From NCBI GenBank assembly GCA_028280025.1, contig JANQMO010000030.1:1-55058 (forward strand): 55,058 bases of DNA, in the 5' to 3' direction. The notes under the pieces were generated by a model, which saw only the letters and a list, made by a program, of their open reading frames with translations, did no database searches and was not told the origin of the DNA. Positions within the stretch are counted from its first letter, which is position 1, and the number at the start of each line of letters is the position of its first letter. Both the position numbers and the translations under genes were made by a program. This stretch comes from Chlorobium sp. Lineage in GTDB: Bacteria > Bacteroidota > Chlorobiia > Chlorobiales > Chlorobiaceae. This document shows positions 25,741 to 34,986 of the stretch, piece after piece.

Positions 25741-28146
25741 ATGGCATTATCTTCAGCCGCATCAGCAAAAAACAAAACGCTCATTGTTGTTGAGTCCCCG
25801 TCAAAGGCAAAAACCATCAATAAATATCTTGGCAGGGACTATATGGTCTTCGCCTCGGTAGGGCATATCAAGGATCTTCCAAAAAAAGAGATCGGCCTTG
25901 ATTTCGACAACCACTACGAACCCCGCTACGAAGTCATTTCAGGAAAGGAGAAGGTGGTCAGGCAGTTGAAAAAGCTCGCCGGTGAAGCCAATGATATCCT
26001 TATCGCCACGGATCCTGACAGGGAAGGTGAGGCTATCGCCTGGCATATTGCCAACGAAGTCGACTTTTCCCGCAAACCCGTTCAAAGGGTTCTGTTCAAC
26101 GAAATCACCAAAAACGCCATTCTTGAGGCGATACAACATCCGCATCAGATCGACCACAGCCTTGTTCGTTCCCAGCAGACCCGCCAGGGACTGGACAAGA
26201 TTGTGGGCTATAAAATAAGCCCGTTTCTCTGGAATGTCGTGCTTCGGGGATTGTCGGCAGGAAGGGTACAGTCCGTAGCGCTCAGGCTGATCTGTGAACG
26301 TGAAGAGGAAATCCAGCAGTTTCAGCCGAAAGAGTACTGGACGATCATCGCTGACTTCACAACTGCTTCAGGCGAAAGCTTTTCTGCAAAACTGGTTAAA
26401 ATAAACGGCGAAAAGGCTGATATCCTCAACGGCGAAGACGCCGAGAAAACGGCATCAGCCATCCTGTCGAAGCTCTACGGTGTTTCGTCAATCACACCCA
26501 AAGAGCAGCAGCGCAAACCTCCGCTGCCTTTTACGACATCGCTCTTGCAGCAGGCGGCCTCGAACCAGCTCGGTTTCGGCTCGAAGAAAACCATGCGCAT
26601 CGCCCAGCAGTTGTATGAAGGAATAGAGATCGGCGCCGAGGGAGCAACCGGCCTGATCACCTACATGAGAACAGATTCAACAAGAGTCAGTGCCGAGGCG
26701 GTCCAACAGGCAGAGCAGTTTATTACGCAAAGCTATGGAACGGAATACAGAGGCAGCGTAAAAGCGGCAAAAAGCAGCAAAAAAACACAGGACGCTCACG
26801 AGGCCGTACGGCCGACCCTGGTGTCCCATACGCCGGATGCCATGAAGCGGTATCTCTCGTCCGATCAGTATAAATTGTACGAACTGATCTGGAAAAGATT
26901 TCTCGCCTCACAAATGGCCCCTGCCAGGATTGAGCAAACCCGTGTCGAGGTATCCGATCACGACAAACAGTTCCTTTTCCGTGCCGGCGGCAGCAAGGTG
27001 CTTTTCCCCGGTTTCCTGAAAGTATACAACGAACAGAAAGAACTTGATTACGAGGCCAGGAAATCCACCAGGGATGAGGAAGAGAAAGAACAGATCGTCC
27101 AGCTCCCGCAAAAAATCTCGGTTCATGAAAAGCTGAATCTGGACAACCTCGATAAAAAACAGAGTTTTACCCGCCCGCCTGCCCGTTACAGCGAGGCAAG
27201 CCTTGTCAAGGAACTCGACAACTACGGGATCGGGCGCCCGTCAACCTATGCGGGAATTTTCTCGACGCTTCAGGACAGGCGTTATGTTGAACTGCAAAAG
27301 AAAAAAATCCTCCCTACCGAACTGGGCAGGGATGTTTCGCTGATCCTTGTTGCCAACTTTCCCGACATTTTCAACGTCAAGTTCACGGCATATATGGAAA
27401 ACGAACTTGACAAGGTTGCTACCGGAGAAGACGAATACGAAGAGGTGCTCGACAGCTTTTACAAGCCGCTTGAAGCGGCATTGAGCGTCCGTAAAAACGA
27501 CCCGCTCCTTCCCCAGAACAACGATGCGGAAACCTGCGATAAGTGCGGCAAGGGCAGGATGATCATAAAATGGACCGCCAGCGGCAAATTTCTTGGCTGC
27601 TCCAACTACCCTTCCTGCAAAAACATCAAACCTCTGGCATCCTCTAAAGTCAAACCCCGTCAAACAGGCATCCGCTGCCCAGGCTGCGAAGACGGAAGTA
27701 TGGTCCTCCGTAACGGGCGATTCGGTCCTTTTCTTTCGTGCTCGACCTATCCTGACTGTGAGACGATCCTGAAACTCGACAAACAGCGCAGGATCGAGCC
27801 GCCAAAAACACCACCGCTTGAAACCGACCTTGCGTGCCCGAAATGCGGTGCGCCTCTGTATCTGAGAAGAGGCAAGCGGGGCCCCTGGCTCGGCTGCTCA
27901 AAATTTCCGAAGTGCAGAGGAAGACAGGCATGGGGACAGCTCGAACCATCGATCCAGCATCACTGGCAAGCTGTTATGGAAGAACATGAGGCAGAACATC
28001 CCGCCATAACGATTCGCATGCTCGACGGCTCACCGGTCAACATGAATCTCAGCATCGACGACATCATCGCCTCCGCAGAGGAAAAAGGACTCATCGATAC
28101 TGAAGAAAGCGAAGTTCAGGAGCAGAAAAAGTCAGTAGGTAGTTAG
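25741..28146 (+). CDS. topA: DNA topoisomerase I
   Basis: Type IA enzyme relaxing negative supercoils. The ATG at 25741 (801 residues, preceded by CAGGAA) was preferred to the upstream ATG at 25594, whose extra 49 residues have no family match. Toprim motifs LIVVESPSKAKTI and ATDPDREGEAIAWH are present. The catalytic Tyr is in GLITYMRTDSTR (about 309), followed by DAHEAVRPT. Three C-terminal Topo_C4 zinc ribbons (about 600-735) each show CxxC...CxxxxxC (CDKCGKG, CPGCEDG, CPKCGAP). The last codons run into a repeat-like sequence (KKSVGS). Confidence 0.95.
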   Translation: MALSSAASAKNKTLIVVESPSKAKTINKYLGRDYMVFASVGHIKDLPKKEIGLDFDNHYEPRYEVISGKEKVVRQLKKLAGEANDILIATDPDREGEAIAWHIANEVDFSRKPVQRVLFNEITKNAILEAIQHPHQIDHSLVRSQQTRQGLDKIVGYKISPFLWNVVLRGLSAGRVQSVALRLICEREEEIQQFQPKEYWTIIADFTTASGESFSAKLVKINGEKADILNGEDAEKTASAILSKLYGVSSITPKEQQRKPPLPFTTSLLQQAASNQLGFGSKKTMRIAQQLYEGIEIGAEGATGLITYMRTDSTRVSAEAVQQAEQFITQSYGTEYRGSVKAAKSSKKTQDAHEAVRPTLVSHTPDAMKRYLSSDQYKLYELIWKRFLASQMAPARIEQTRVEVSDHDKQFLFRAGGSKVLFPGFLKVYNEQKELDYEARKSTRDEEEKEQIVQLPQKISVHEKLNLDNLDKKQSFTRPPARYSEASLVKELDNYGIGRPSTYAGIFSTLQDRRYVELQKKKILPTELGRDVSLILVANFPDIFNVKFTAYMENELDKVATGEDEYEEVLDSFYKPLEAALSVRKNDPLLPQNNDAETCDKCGKGRMIIKWTASGKFLGCSNYPSCKNIKPLASSKVKPRQTGIRCPGCEDGSMVLRNGRFGPFLSCSTYPDCETILKLDKQRRIEPPKTPPLETDLACPKCGAPLYLRRGKRGPWLGCSKFPKCRGRQAWGQLEPSIQHHWQAVMEEHEAEHPAITIRMLDGSPVNMNLSIDDIIASAEEKGLIDTEESEVQEQKKSVGS

Positions 28147-28264
28147 CGGTTGGCGGTTGACGTTCTACTGCGGACCGTAAACCGAGAACTGTGAACCGTA
28201 TTCCCCTGACTGGGGACTGTTTTCTCCCCCGTATCCTTCTTTCCATTCACTAATCACTGGTCAC
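28147..28264. repeat. Repeat-rich gap between topA and feoB
   Basis: The 118-bp convergent gap is filled with degenerate short-period sequence. It reads as GGTTGGCGGTTGACG, then AACTGTGAACCGTATT and GACTGGGGACTG, then ATTCACTAATCACTGGTCACT, again close to period seven. No terminator hairpin or gene is evident. Confidence 0.5.
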
Positions 28265-30403
28265 TTATACCAGCATTTGCGCCAGCCGGAACGTCAGGAA
28301 CGAGAAGATCCACGCCACAGCGAGTGCGTACGCTCCATAGTATGCAACCGCCTTCCACTGGCCGAGTTCCTTTCTCATGACGCCGACCGCGGCAACGCAC
28401 GGGATATAGAGCAGCACGAACACCATGAGGCTCAATGCGGTGGCCTGGTCAAAACCGGGATCACTTTTCAGAATACTTTTGAGCTCGGTGGAGGTTTCGT
28501 CTGCTTCCCCGAGAGAGTAGATAGTGCCCATTGTCGAGACGACCACTTCTTTTGCCGCAAGGCCGGTCACGAGAGCCACACCGATTCTCCAGTCAAAACC
28601 CAGCGGACGGATCACCGGCTCCAGGATTTTTCCGGCCCTGCCGGCGATCGAGTACTCGAGCTGTTCCGAGCTGATTGTGTTTTCCGCCTCTGTAATTGCC
28701 TGTTCTTTCTGCCCCTGATCTGTTACCGTCATCTCTATTTCGGCAATCCTGCGATCGAGCACTTCATCGAGTTCGGGATTTTTCGGATAATTGCTGAACG
28801 CCCAGATCAGAAGCACAGCAAGCAGAATGATCGTTCCTGCTTTTTTCAAATACATCAAGGCTTTCCTCATCGCCTGTACGATAACGGACCGGAATGTCGG
28901 CCAGCGATAGGGAGGGAGTTCCATGACGAAAGGTTCCGAGTCGCTTTTCAGGACTGTTTTTTTCATCGCCAGCGCCGTCAGGAGACCAACGACAATTCCA
29001 AAAAGATAGATACCGAACATGACATTCGCTGCCGCCGCAGGCGTAAAAAACGCCCCGGCTAGGAGGACATAAACCGGCAGTTTCGCCCCGCAGCTCATGA
29101 ACGGGATGATCATGATCGTCGCGAGCCGGTCTGAAGGGCTTTTCAATGTCCGGGTCGCCATGATTGCCGGTATCGAGCATCCGAAGCCGGTTATCATCGG
29201 AATGAATGATTTGCCATGAAGGCCGAACCGGTGCATGACCTTGTCGACCACGAAAGCCGCCCTCGCCATGTACCCGGATGCCTCGAGAAACGAAAGACCG
29301 AGGAAAAGAAGCAGTATGTTCGGCAAAAAAACAAGAACGCCGCCGACCCCCGCGATGATACCGTCAACAAGCAGGGAGCGCAGCGTCTCGTTCGGCAGAA
29401 GAGGGGATACCGAAACGGAAAGCAGCCCGAAGAGTGAATCCAGACCGTCCATAAGCGGCGTCCCGAGAGTAAAGGTCATATGAAAGATCAGCCAGACGAT
29501 AAAAAGAAAAATCGGAAGACCGAGAACCCTGTTGAGCACGACACTGTCGATATAGTCCGTCAGCGATTGCTTTTTTTCACGAGGATGACGGACACACTCC
29601 TGCATTGCTCCCCGTATAAACGCGTAACGGTCTTCGGTTATTCCTGTTTCCGGGTCCGTTTTGTACAGCGTCCCGGTCTCCTGCATGATCTGCTGCAGAG
29701 CCAGTTCGGTTTTTACCCAGACCGGGTACTGCCGGACGACGTTATAGACCTCCTTGTCGTTCTCGAGCAGCTTGATTGCAAGCCATCGACGATTGTACTT
29801 GCCGAGTTCGGGCTCGTCGTCGAGCATACCTGTAATGGCATCGACCGCATGTTCGAGTTCCTGCCGAAACGCAAGTTTGTTTTTTTTGATCTCGATATCG
29901 CCTTCGTAAACCCTGACAACATGATCGAGCAATGACCGAAGCCCCTGCTTTTTCTTTGCCGATGTCGGTATGATATGGCATCCGAGCAGCCGCTGCAGCT
30001 GTTTGACATCGATCTCGATACCCTCTGCCTCAACCTCGTCAAACATGTTGAGCGCCACCAGCAGATCCACCTCCATTTCCATCAGTTGAAGCGTCAGGAG
30101 AAGATTGCGCTCGATGTTCGGCCCTTCGACAACATTGACAACGACATCCGGCGGGTCTTCGATCAGGTAATGCCTGGCGACCAGTTCCTCGGGTGAATAG
30201 GCGGTCAGAGAATAGGTTCCGGGCAGATCGACGAAGCGGATTCTGTACTTGCCGTAATCAACAAACCCCTCGTGCTTTTCTATCGTCACGCCCGAAAAAT
30301 TGCCCACCCTCTGGTGCGACCCTGTCAGGGCATTGAAAAGAGAGGACTTGCCGCAGTTTGGATTGCCCGCAAGGGCGACCCTTATTTCATGTCCTTGTAT
30401 CAT
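28265..30403 (-). CDS. feoB: Ferrous iron transporter FeoB
   Basis: Inner-membrane Fe(II) importer with an N-terminal G protein. At 712 residues it is typical. G1 is GNPNCGKS (13-20), then GNFSGVTIEKHEG (switch), G3 DLPGTYSL, G4 NMFD and G5 SAK. The membrane part contains GFGCSIPAIMATRTL and MSCGAKLPVYVLL gate motifs and repeated Gate/Nucleoside-recognition helices. It lies three bases after feoA. No feoC is present. Confidence 0.95.
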   Translation of the reverse strand: MIQGHEIRVALAGNPNCGKSSLFNALTGSHQRVGNFSGVTIEKHEGFVDYGKYRIRFVDLPGTYSLTAYSPEELVARHYLIEDPPDVVVNVVEGPNIERNLLLTLQLMEMEVDLLVALNMFDEVEAEGIEIDVKQLQRLLGCHIIPTSAKKKQGLRSLLDHVVRVYEGDIEIKKNKLAFRQELEHAVDAITGMLDDEPELGKYNRRWLAIKLLENDKEVYNVVRQYPVWVKTELALQQIMQETGTLYKTDPETGITEDRYAFIRGAMQECVRHPREKKQSLTDYIDSVVLNRVLGLPIFLFIVWLIFHMTFTLGTPLMDGLDSLFGLLSVSVSPLLPNETLRSLLVDGIIAGVGGVLVFLPNILLLFLGLSFLEASGYMARAAFVVDKVMHRFGLHGKSFIPMITGFGCSIPAIMATRTLKSPSDRLATIMIIPFMSCGAKLPVYVLLAGAFFTPAAAANVMFGIYLFGIVVGLLTALAMKKTVLKSDSEPFVMELPPYRWPTFRSVIVQAMRKALMYLKKAGTIILLAVLLIWAFSNYPKNPELDEVLDRRIAEIEMTVTDQGQKEQAITEAENTISSEQLEYSIAGRAGKILEPVIRPLGFDWRIGVALVTGLAAKEVVVSTMGTIYSLGEADETSTELKSILKSDPGFDQATALSLMVFVLLYIPCVAAVGVMRKELGQWKAVAYYGAYALAVAWIFSFLTFRLAQMLV

Positions 30404-30406
30404 CGG

Positions 30407-30691
30407 TTACCTTCCGAACCAGCGTTTACGTCCCTCCCGGCCCATCGGCTTCCGATCACCGGCTTCACCGGTTTTTTCAACCTCGATCCCGGCCGCCTCG
30501 TTTTTCCTCAACGTAACATGAACTCCCTTGAAGACAATTTCGACAGGATCTCCCAGCGGGGCAACCCGAAGCACCTTGAAACGGGTACCCGCTATCAGCC
30601 CCATATCGAGGATTCGCCTTCTAACGGCTCTTTCCGCGTGCAGTCCGGTTACCTGCGCCTTATCACCAACATTCAGATCAGACAACAGCAT
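30407..30691 (-). CDS. feoA: Ferrous iron transport protein FeoA
   Basis: A 94-residue SH3-like protein that assists FeoB. The core (about 1-75) has MLLSDLNVGDKAQVTGL, RRRILDMGLIAGTRFKVLRVAPLGDPVEI and LRKNEAAGIEVE, all typical. The last 20 residues (KPMGREGRKRWFGR) are a basic tail beyond the usual 75-residue core. It is first in the feoAB operon, with a palindrome 37 bp upstream. Confidence 0.93.
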   Translation of the reverse strand: MLLSDLNVGDKAQVTGLHAERAVRRRILDMGLIAGTRFKVLRVAPLGDPVEIVFKGVHVTLRKNEAAGIEVEKTGEAGDRKPMGREGRKRWFGR

Positions 30692-30727
30692 GAACCAACA
30701 AATCTATCAGAGAAGCAGACAAAAATC

Positions 30728-30740
30728 AATTAGACTAATT
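30728..30740. promoter_or_regulatory. Palindrome upstream of feoA, candidate metalloregulator site
   Basis: AATTAG-A-CTAATT is a perfect 13-bp palindrome 37 bp before the feoA ATG. TTAGNCTAA resembles the half-site style of DtxR/MntR-family iron or manganese regulators more than a classic Fur box. A minus-strand -10 (TCTAAT) would lie within it. Role inferred from position only. Confidence 0.45.
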
Positions 30741-30818
30741 TTTAATAGCAGCCAAGATATAATGAAAAACTTTCGGAAAAAAATATGGCCGAAAAAAACA
30801 GACGGGAAGAAAAAACGG

Positions 30819-33566
30819 TTAAAGCCCGGCAATGTCTCTCAGTACGGTGTGCAATATTCCTCCGTTGCGGTAATACTCTTTTTCGACTGACGAATCGAGT
30901 CTGCAAACAACATCGAAACGGTTTTTACTGCCGCTCCCGGTATCGCTTGCCTCGACAGTTACACGAGCGCCTGGAAGAAGGGCCTGGTCAAGAAGAATGT
31001 CAAACACCTCATTTCCCGAGATACCGAGTGTTTCCGCAGATTCTCCCGGAAGGAACTGCAACGGCAGTACGCCCATTCCGACAAGGTTGGAACGGTGAAT
31101 CCTTTCAAAGCTTTCGGCTATTACAGCACGCACGCCAAGCATCCCTGTTCCTTTTGCCGCCCAGTCACGACTGCTGCCCATACCGTAGTCCTTTCCGGCG
31201 ATGACGATCAACGGAACACCTTCCTGTCGATACCTCACCGAGGCGTCGAAAATCGTCATGACCTCCCCGGAGCCATCCCCGCATGTGAAGCAGGTTGTAA
31301 ATCCTCCTTCCTTTCCAGGGGCAAGCCGGTTTCTTACCCTGATATTGTCGAAGGTCCCCCGCATCATCACCTCGTGATTTCCCCTCCTCGAACCGAAGCT
31401 GTTGAAATCCTCTACGTCAACACCGTTTTCCAGCAGGTACTTCCCGGCGGGCTGATGGGACTGTATGGCCCCTGCAGGACTGATATGGTCGGTTGTCACG
31501 CTGTCACCGAACAACGCAAGACATCGGGCGCCGGTAACGGACTGTATACCGGGCCGCTCTTTTTCCATTCCCTGGAAAAACGGAGGTTCCTTGATGTAAC
31601 CGGATGCAGGGTCCCATGCGAACAGTTCACCCTCGACCGAGTCTATCGAACGCCACTGTTCCGGGCCCTGGTGCACTTCGGCATACCGCTCCCTGAAATA
31701 GTCCGGTCTGACGATGTTGCTGACCATGTTGCGGACAGCCTCTTTTTCCGGCCAGAGGTCGTTGAGAAAAATATCGTTCCCTTCGGAATCCCTGCCAAGC
31801 GGGGTTTTGTCGAAATCAATGTTGACAGTACCGGCTATCGCGTATGCGACAACAAGAAGAGGACTTGCCAGATAGCCGGCCTTCACCAGAGGATTGATCC
31901 TCCCCTCGAAATTCCTGTTGCCCGACAGCACGCCTGCCACGACAAGATCACCCTTCCTGACGGCCCCGGCAACAGCTTGCGGCAGAGGCCCGGAGTTTCC
32001 TATGCAGGTTGTACAGCCAAAACCGACATTGGCAAATCCGAGTGCCTCCAGATCGTCCATCAGACCGGCAGCCTGCAGATAGTCTATAACGACCCTCGAA
32101 CCGGGAGCGAACGAGGTTTTCACCCAGGGTTTGACATCAAGGCCCCGCATTCGGGCATTCCTTGCAAAGAGAGCTGCCGACACGAGCGCTTCGGGATTGC
32201 TGGTGTTGGTACAGGATGTGATTGCGGCAATGACGACATCCCCATGCTCAAGCAAAAAGGTTTTCCCGCTCATGGCTACCTCGATACCGTTTCTGCCGGG
32301 ATCAAGAGCGTCCTCTTGAGCGCTCGCTGCCCCCGAAGTCTCGTCTGAGGGGAAATTGCCTGAAGATTTTCCATATACCTCCTTCAGCGCTTTCCGCCAT
32401 TGCGGCTGCATCGCCGACAGATCAATTCTGTCCTGGGGCCTTTTCGGGCCGGAAAGAGAAGAACGGAGTGGACCGAGATCGAGATCGATGATCCGGCTGA
32501 AACGAGGTTCATCCTGTTCTTCATGCCATAACCCCTGCACCTTGCAATAACGCTCTACCCGCTCCCGGTATCCAGCCCGGTTCGTCAGTGTGAGATAATC
32601 GAGCGTTTCCTCATCTACCGGAAAATATGCTGCTGTCGCACCGTACTCAGGCGCCATGTTCGAAACGGTCGCCCTGTCGGGAAGGGATAGCTGTTTCAGG
32701 CCCGGGCCGAAAAATTCGACGAACCTTCCCACAACCCCCTCTTTGCGGAGCATTTCGGTCACCGTAAGGACAAGATCGGTCGCATTGACCCGTTCCCCCG
32801 GCACTCCGGAAAGCCTGACGCCCACCACGCCGGGAAGCAGCATGTAGATCGGCTGACCAAGCATAACCGCTTCGGCTTCGATGCCGCCGACGCCCCAGCC
32901 GAGAATTCCGAGGGCGTTGATCATGGGCGTATGACTGTCTGTCCCCACAAGGGAATCGGGAAAGAGCATGTTATTGTCGCTGCAGACGACTGCAGCGAAA
33001 TGTTCGAGGTTTACCTGGTGGACAATCCCGGTACCGGGAGGGACAACACGGAAATTATCAAACGCCTGCTGCCCCCACTTCAGGAATTCGTACCGCTCCC
33101 GGTTCCTTTCGAACTCCTTTTCGAGATTTTTTTCGAATGCGTCGCAACTGCCGTAATAATCCACCTGAACCGAATGATCGACAACTAGGTCACAGGGAAC
33201 ACGGGGATTGATACTGGAAGGGGATGTGCCGAATCTCCGGCATGCTTCGCGCAACGCGGCAAGATCGACGATAGAGGGAACACCGGTGAAATCCTGCAGC
33301 ACAACCCTTGCCGGTTTGAACGGTATCTCCGAAGACGCAGACTGTTCAGGCGACCACGATGCAATCGATGCGACATCTTCCTTACGCACGGAAAAACCGT
33401 CCAGATGCCGAAGGGCCGCCTCAAGAAGGATTTTCAGGCTCTTGGGCAGACGCGATACATCCCCGAGCCCGCGGGTTTCAAGAGCGTCAAGGGAAAAATA
33501 GCGAACCCCGCCGTCAGAAATCTCAAGGGTTCTGACAGTTCCGAATGGATCATTGATCGTCTTCAT
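30819..33566 (-). CDS. acnA: Aconitate hydratase A
   Basis: Interconverts citrate and isocitrate with a [4Fe-4S] cluster; in a green sulfur bacterium it would serve the reductive TCA cycle. The 915-residue length is the AcnA/IRP type. It has VLQDFTGVPSIVDLAA, NLEHFAAVVC, LVGTDSHTPMINALGILGWG, cluster cysteines in ITSCTNTSNP and FGCTTCIGNSG, and the swivel-domain GDSVTTDHISPAG and DYGMGSSRDWAAKG motifs. A GGGAGAG Shine-Dalgarno precedes the ATG. It lies 14 bp after the HIT gene stop, same strand. Confidence 0.95.
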   Translation of the reverse strand: MKTINDPFGTVRTLEISDGGVRYFSLDALETRGLGDVSRLPKSLKILLEAALRHLDGFSVRKEDVASIASWSPEQSASSEIPFKPARVVLQDFTGVPSIVDLAALREACRRFGTSPSSINPRVPCDLVVDHSVQVDYYGSCDAFEKNLEKEFERNRERYEFLKWGQQAFDNFRVVPPGTGIVHQVNLEHFAAVVCSDNNMLFPDSLVGTDSHTPMINALGILGWGVGGIEAEAVMLGQPIYMLLPGVVGVRLSGVPGERVNATDLVLTVTEMLRKEGVVGRFVEFFGPGLKQLSLPDRATVSNMAPEYGATAAYFPVDEETLDYLTLTNRAGYRERVERYCKVQGLWHEEQDEPRFSRIIDLDLGPLRSSLSGPKRPQDRIDLSAMQPQWRKALKEVYGKSSGNFPSDETSGAASAQEDALDPGRNGIEVAMSGKTFLLEHGDVVIAAITSCTNTSNPEALVSAALFARNARMRGLDVKPWVKTSFAPGSRVVIDYLQAAGLMDDLEALGFANVGFGCTTCIGNSGPLPQAVAGAVRKGDLVVAGVLSGNRNFEGRINPLVKAGYLASPLLVVAYAIAGTVNIDFDKTPLGRDSEGNDIFLNDLWPEKEAVRNMVSNIVRPDYFRERYAEVHQGPEQWRSIDSVEGELFAWDPASGYIKEPPFFQGMEKERPGIQSVTGARCLALFGDSVTTDHISPAGAIQSHQPAGKYLLENGVDVEDFNSFGSRRGNHEVMMRGTFDNIRVRNRLAPGKEGGFTTCFTCGDGSGEVMTIFDASVRYRQEGVPLIVIAGKDYGMGSSRDWAAKGTGMLGVRAVIAESFERIHRSNLVGMGVLPLQFLPGESAETLGISGNEVFDILLDQALLPGARVTVEASDTGSGSKNRFDVVCRLDSSVEKEYYRNGGILHTVLRDIAGL

Positions 33567-33580
33567 GATATCTCTCCCGC

Positions 33581-33964
33581 CTAACCGTGTTCGACAGACT
33601 CCTCAGGAAATGGCGGCCACCCCATCTTTCTGCCGCCGATAAGGTGGCCATGAATATGAAAAACGCTTTGCAGCGAATCCGGACCCGTATTGAAGACAAA
33701 ACGGTAACCGGAGCCGGCAATACCTGCTTTTTCGGCCACGGTTCCTGCTGCCCGGAGAATATGCCCTGCAATCACCGTATCCTCCTCTCCCGAAAGGTCG
33801 TTCAGCGAAGGAATATGCTTCTGCGGAATAATAAGCAGATGCTCAGGAGCGGCAGGTTTGATATCCCTGAATGCCAGAACATAGTTGTCCCGGTAAACAA
33901 TCCCGGCGGGAATATCGCCGCTTACAATTTTGCAGAAAAGGCAGTTCGGATCTGAATGTTCCAT
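33581..33964 (-). CDS. HIT-family nucleotide hydrolase (HinT-like)
   Basis: From the ATG at 33964 this is a 127-residue protein with the zinc-like NCLFCKIVSGDIPA start and the histidine triad FHIHGHLIGG near the C-terminus, the pattern of the HinT branch (purine nucleoside phosphoramidase). RIVYRDNYVLAFRDIKPAAPEHLLIIPQKHI is the usual core. The frame is open to 34123, but the added residues are not HIT-like. Likely co-transcribed with acnA, without an obvious functional link. Confidence 0.88.
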   Translation of the reverse strand: MEHSDPNCLFCKIVSGDIPAGIVYRDNYVLAFRDIKPAAPEHLLIIPQKHIPSLNDLSGEEDTVIAGHILRAAGTVAEKAGIAGSGYRFVFNTGPDSLQSVFHIHGHLIGGRKMGWPPFPEESVEHG

Positions 33965-34205
33965 AGCGGTCAGTATTGATTTGATGATGCTTGCTGTAGC
34001 GGAATCTGCTTCAATGTACACACCTGAATACCAAAAAAAGAAAAAACCCTTCGGCCCCGGCCTCTCCTCCGGCAGCATGAAACAGTTGTCCCGCAATCGC
34101 GCATCCGCCTCGCAACTGTTCAAACGTCCGCCCGTATCAGCTTAGGGAAACAAACACGAAAGCAAGCCATAAACGATTATAAAATAAAAACATAGAGGAG
34201 AGCAG
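33965..34205. other. Divergent gap between the HIT gene and the metallopeptidase leader ORF
   Basis: About 240 bp with no convincing gene. An AT-rich stretch with TATAAAATAAAA near 34178-34190 could hold the -10 of the plus-strand metallopeptidase unit. A GC-rich imperfect inverted repeat near 34045-34065 (CTTCGGCCCCGGCC) is of unknown meaning. Confidence 0.4.
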
Positions 34206-34277
34206 ATGCTTTCTGGCACAGCCGTTGTCTCTACAGAGGTAGAAACGTCAACGAAACCAGGCCGGAGGACATCATGA
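34206..34277 (+). CDS. Small leader ORF (23 codons) coupled to the metallopeptidase gene
   Basis: An ATG at 34206, six bases after a strong GAGGAG Shine-Dalgarno, opens a 23-codon frame that starts MLSGTAVVST and ends GRRTS. Its TGA overlaps the ATG of the next gene in an ATGA junction. The arrangement is typical of translational coupling or a regulatory leader peptide. The peptide has no signal or membrane segment and matches no family I know. It could be fortuitous, but the ribosome site is better placed than most real ones in the window. Confidence 0.5.
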   Translation: MLSGTAVVSTEVETSTKPGRRTS

Positions 34278-34912
34278 AACGCTCAACACGAACAAGACTG
34301 ATCACAGCAGCAACAATCGCACTCACCATGCTTTCCGCTGCTCCGGCAATAGCTGCCAACACCTTCTCACCTGCCGCAACACTCTCAGAAGCTGAAGCTG
34401 TCGCGAAACAGACTTACAACTTCATAGCCTACAACGGCCGCGGCTACTACGGTAAAAAAGTCTCCAAAGACCAGCGCCTCGACAAGCTCAACAGGATCAA
34501 TAAAGAGGGCTCAAGAGTCGAGTCAGCATACGGCATCGAACTGCCGAGAGTCAACGTCCTGTTCGTCACCGACAGAAACAGAGGATTCTACAACTACACA
34601 CGAGACGAAATAGTTTTCTCGACCAATAAACTCGAGCACACCCTTCGCCACGAATTCGGGCACGTCATAGACCGCAGGCTGGGCGTCACAGGCAGCGAGT
34701 GGAGAGACCTGGTCAAGCAGATGAAAGCCAAAGGATTCAGCCCGAGCAAGTATGCAAACACCAACCTCGAAGAATACTGGGCAGAAGCTTTCGCATACTT
34801 CACAGCTCCCGGTTACGGAACAAGCACAGAAAAGTTCCCGGCAGAACTGGAAAGCTTCATAACAAAGGTCATGAACCACCTCCAGAGCCCTGGAACGCTG
34901 GCATCGAACTAA
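34274..34912 (+). CDS. Secreted zinc metallopeptidase-like protein (HExxH)
   Basis: A 212-residue protein with a clear signal peptide (about 1-27, ending APAIAA-NT). The mature part carries LRHEFGHVIDRRLG, an HExxH zinc motif with the His pair near residues 126-130. About 40 residues later comes NLEEYWAEAFAYF, a plausible third zinc ligand (Glu), as in gluzincins of the lethal-factor C-terminal/M34-like type. No pro-domain or cell-wall-binding module is seen. A GGAGGAC ribosome site lies just before the ATG inside the leader ORF. A Rho-independent terminator follows at 34954. The substrate is unknown. Confidence 0.75.
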   Translation: MKRSTRTRLITAATIALTMLSAAPAIAANTFSPAATLSEAEAVAKQTYNFIAYNGRGYYGKKVSKDQRLDKLNRINKEGSRVESAYGIELPRVNVLFVTDRNRGFYNYTRDEIVFSTNKLEHTLRHEFGHVIDRRLGVTGSEWRDLVKQMKAKGFSPSKYANTNLEEYWAEAFAYFTAPGYGTSTEKFPAELESFITKVMNHLQSPGTLASN

Positions 34913-34953
34913 GACAAGATCTCTCGACCCCGCTGACGTTTCTGCAGTACCAG

Positions 34954-34986
34954 AGGTCCCGGCATGTTCCGGGGCCTTTGTGTTTT
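34954..34986 (+). terminator. Rho-independent terminator of the metallopeptidase gene
   Basis: AGGTCCCGG (34954-34962) pairs with CCGGGGCCT (34969-34977) with one mismatch, followed by TTTGTGTTTT. It lies 42 bp past the stop. Confidence 0.8.

Noticed and set aside
33965..34123. Longer HIT protein start
   Set aside because: Extra residues are not HIT-like and include a Phe run read from an A-rich stretch.
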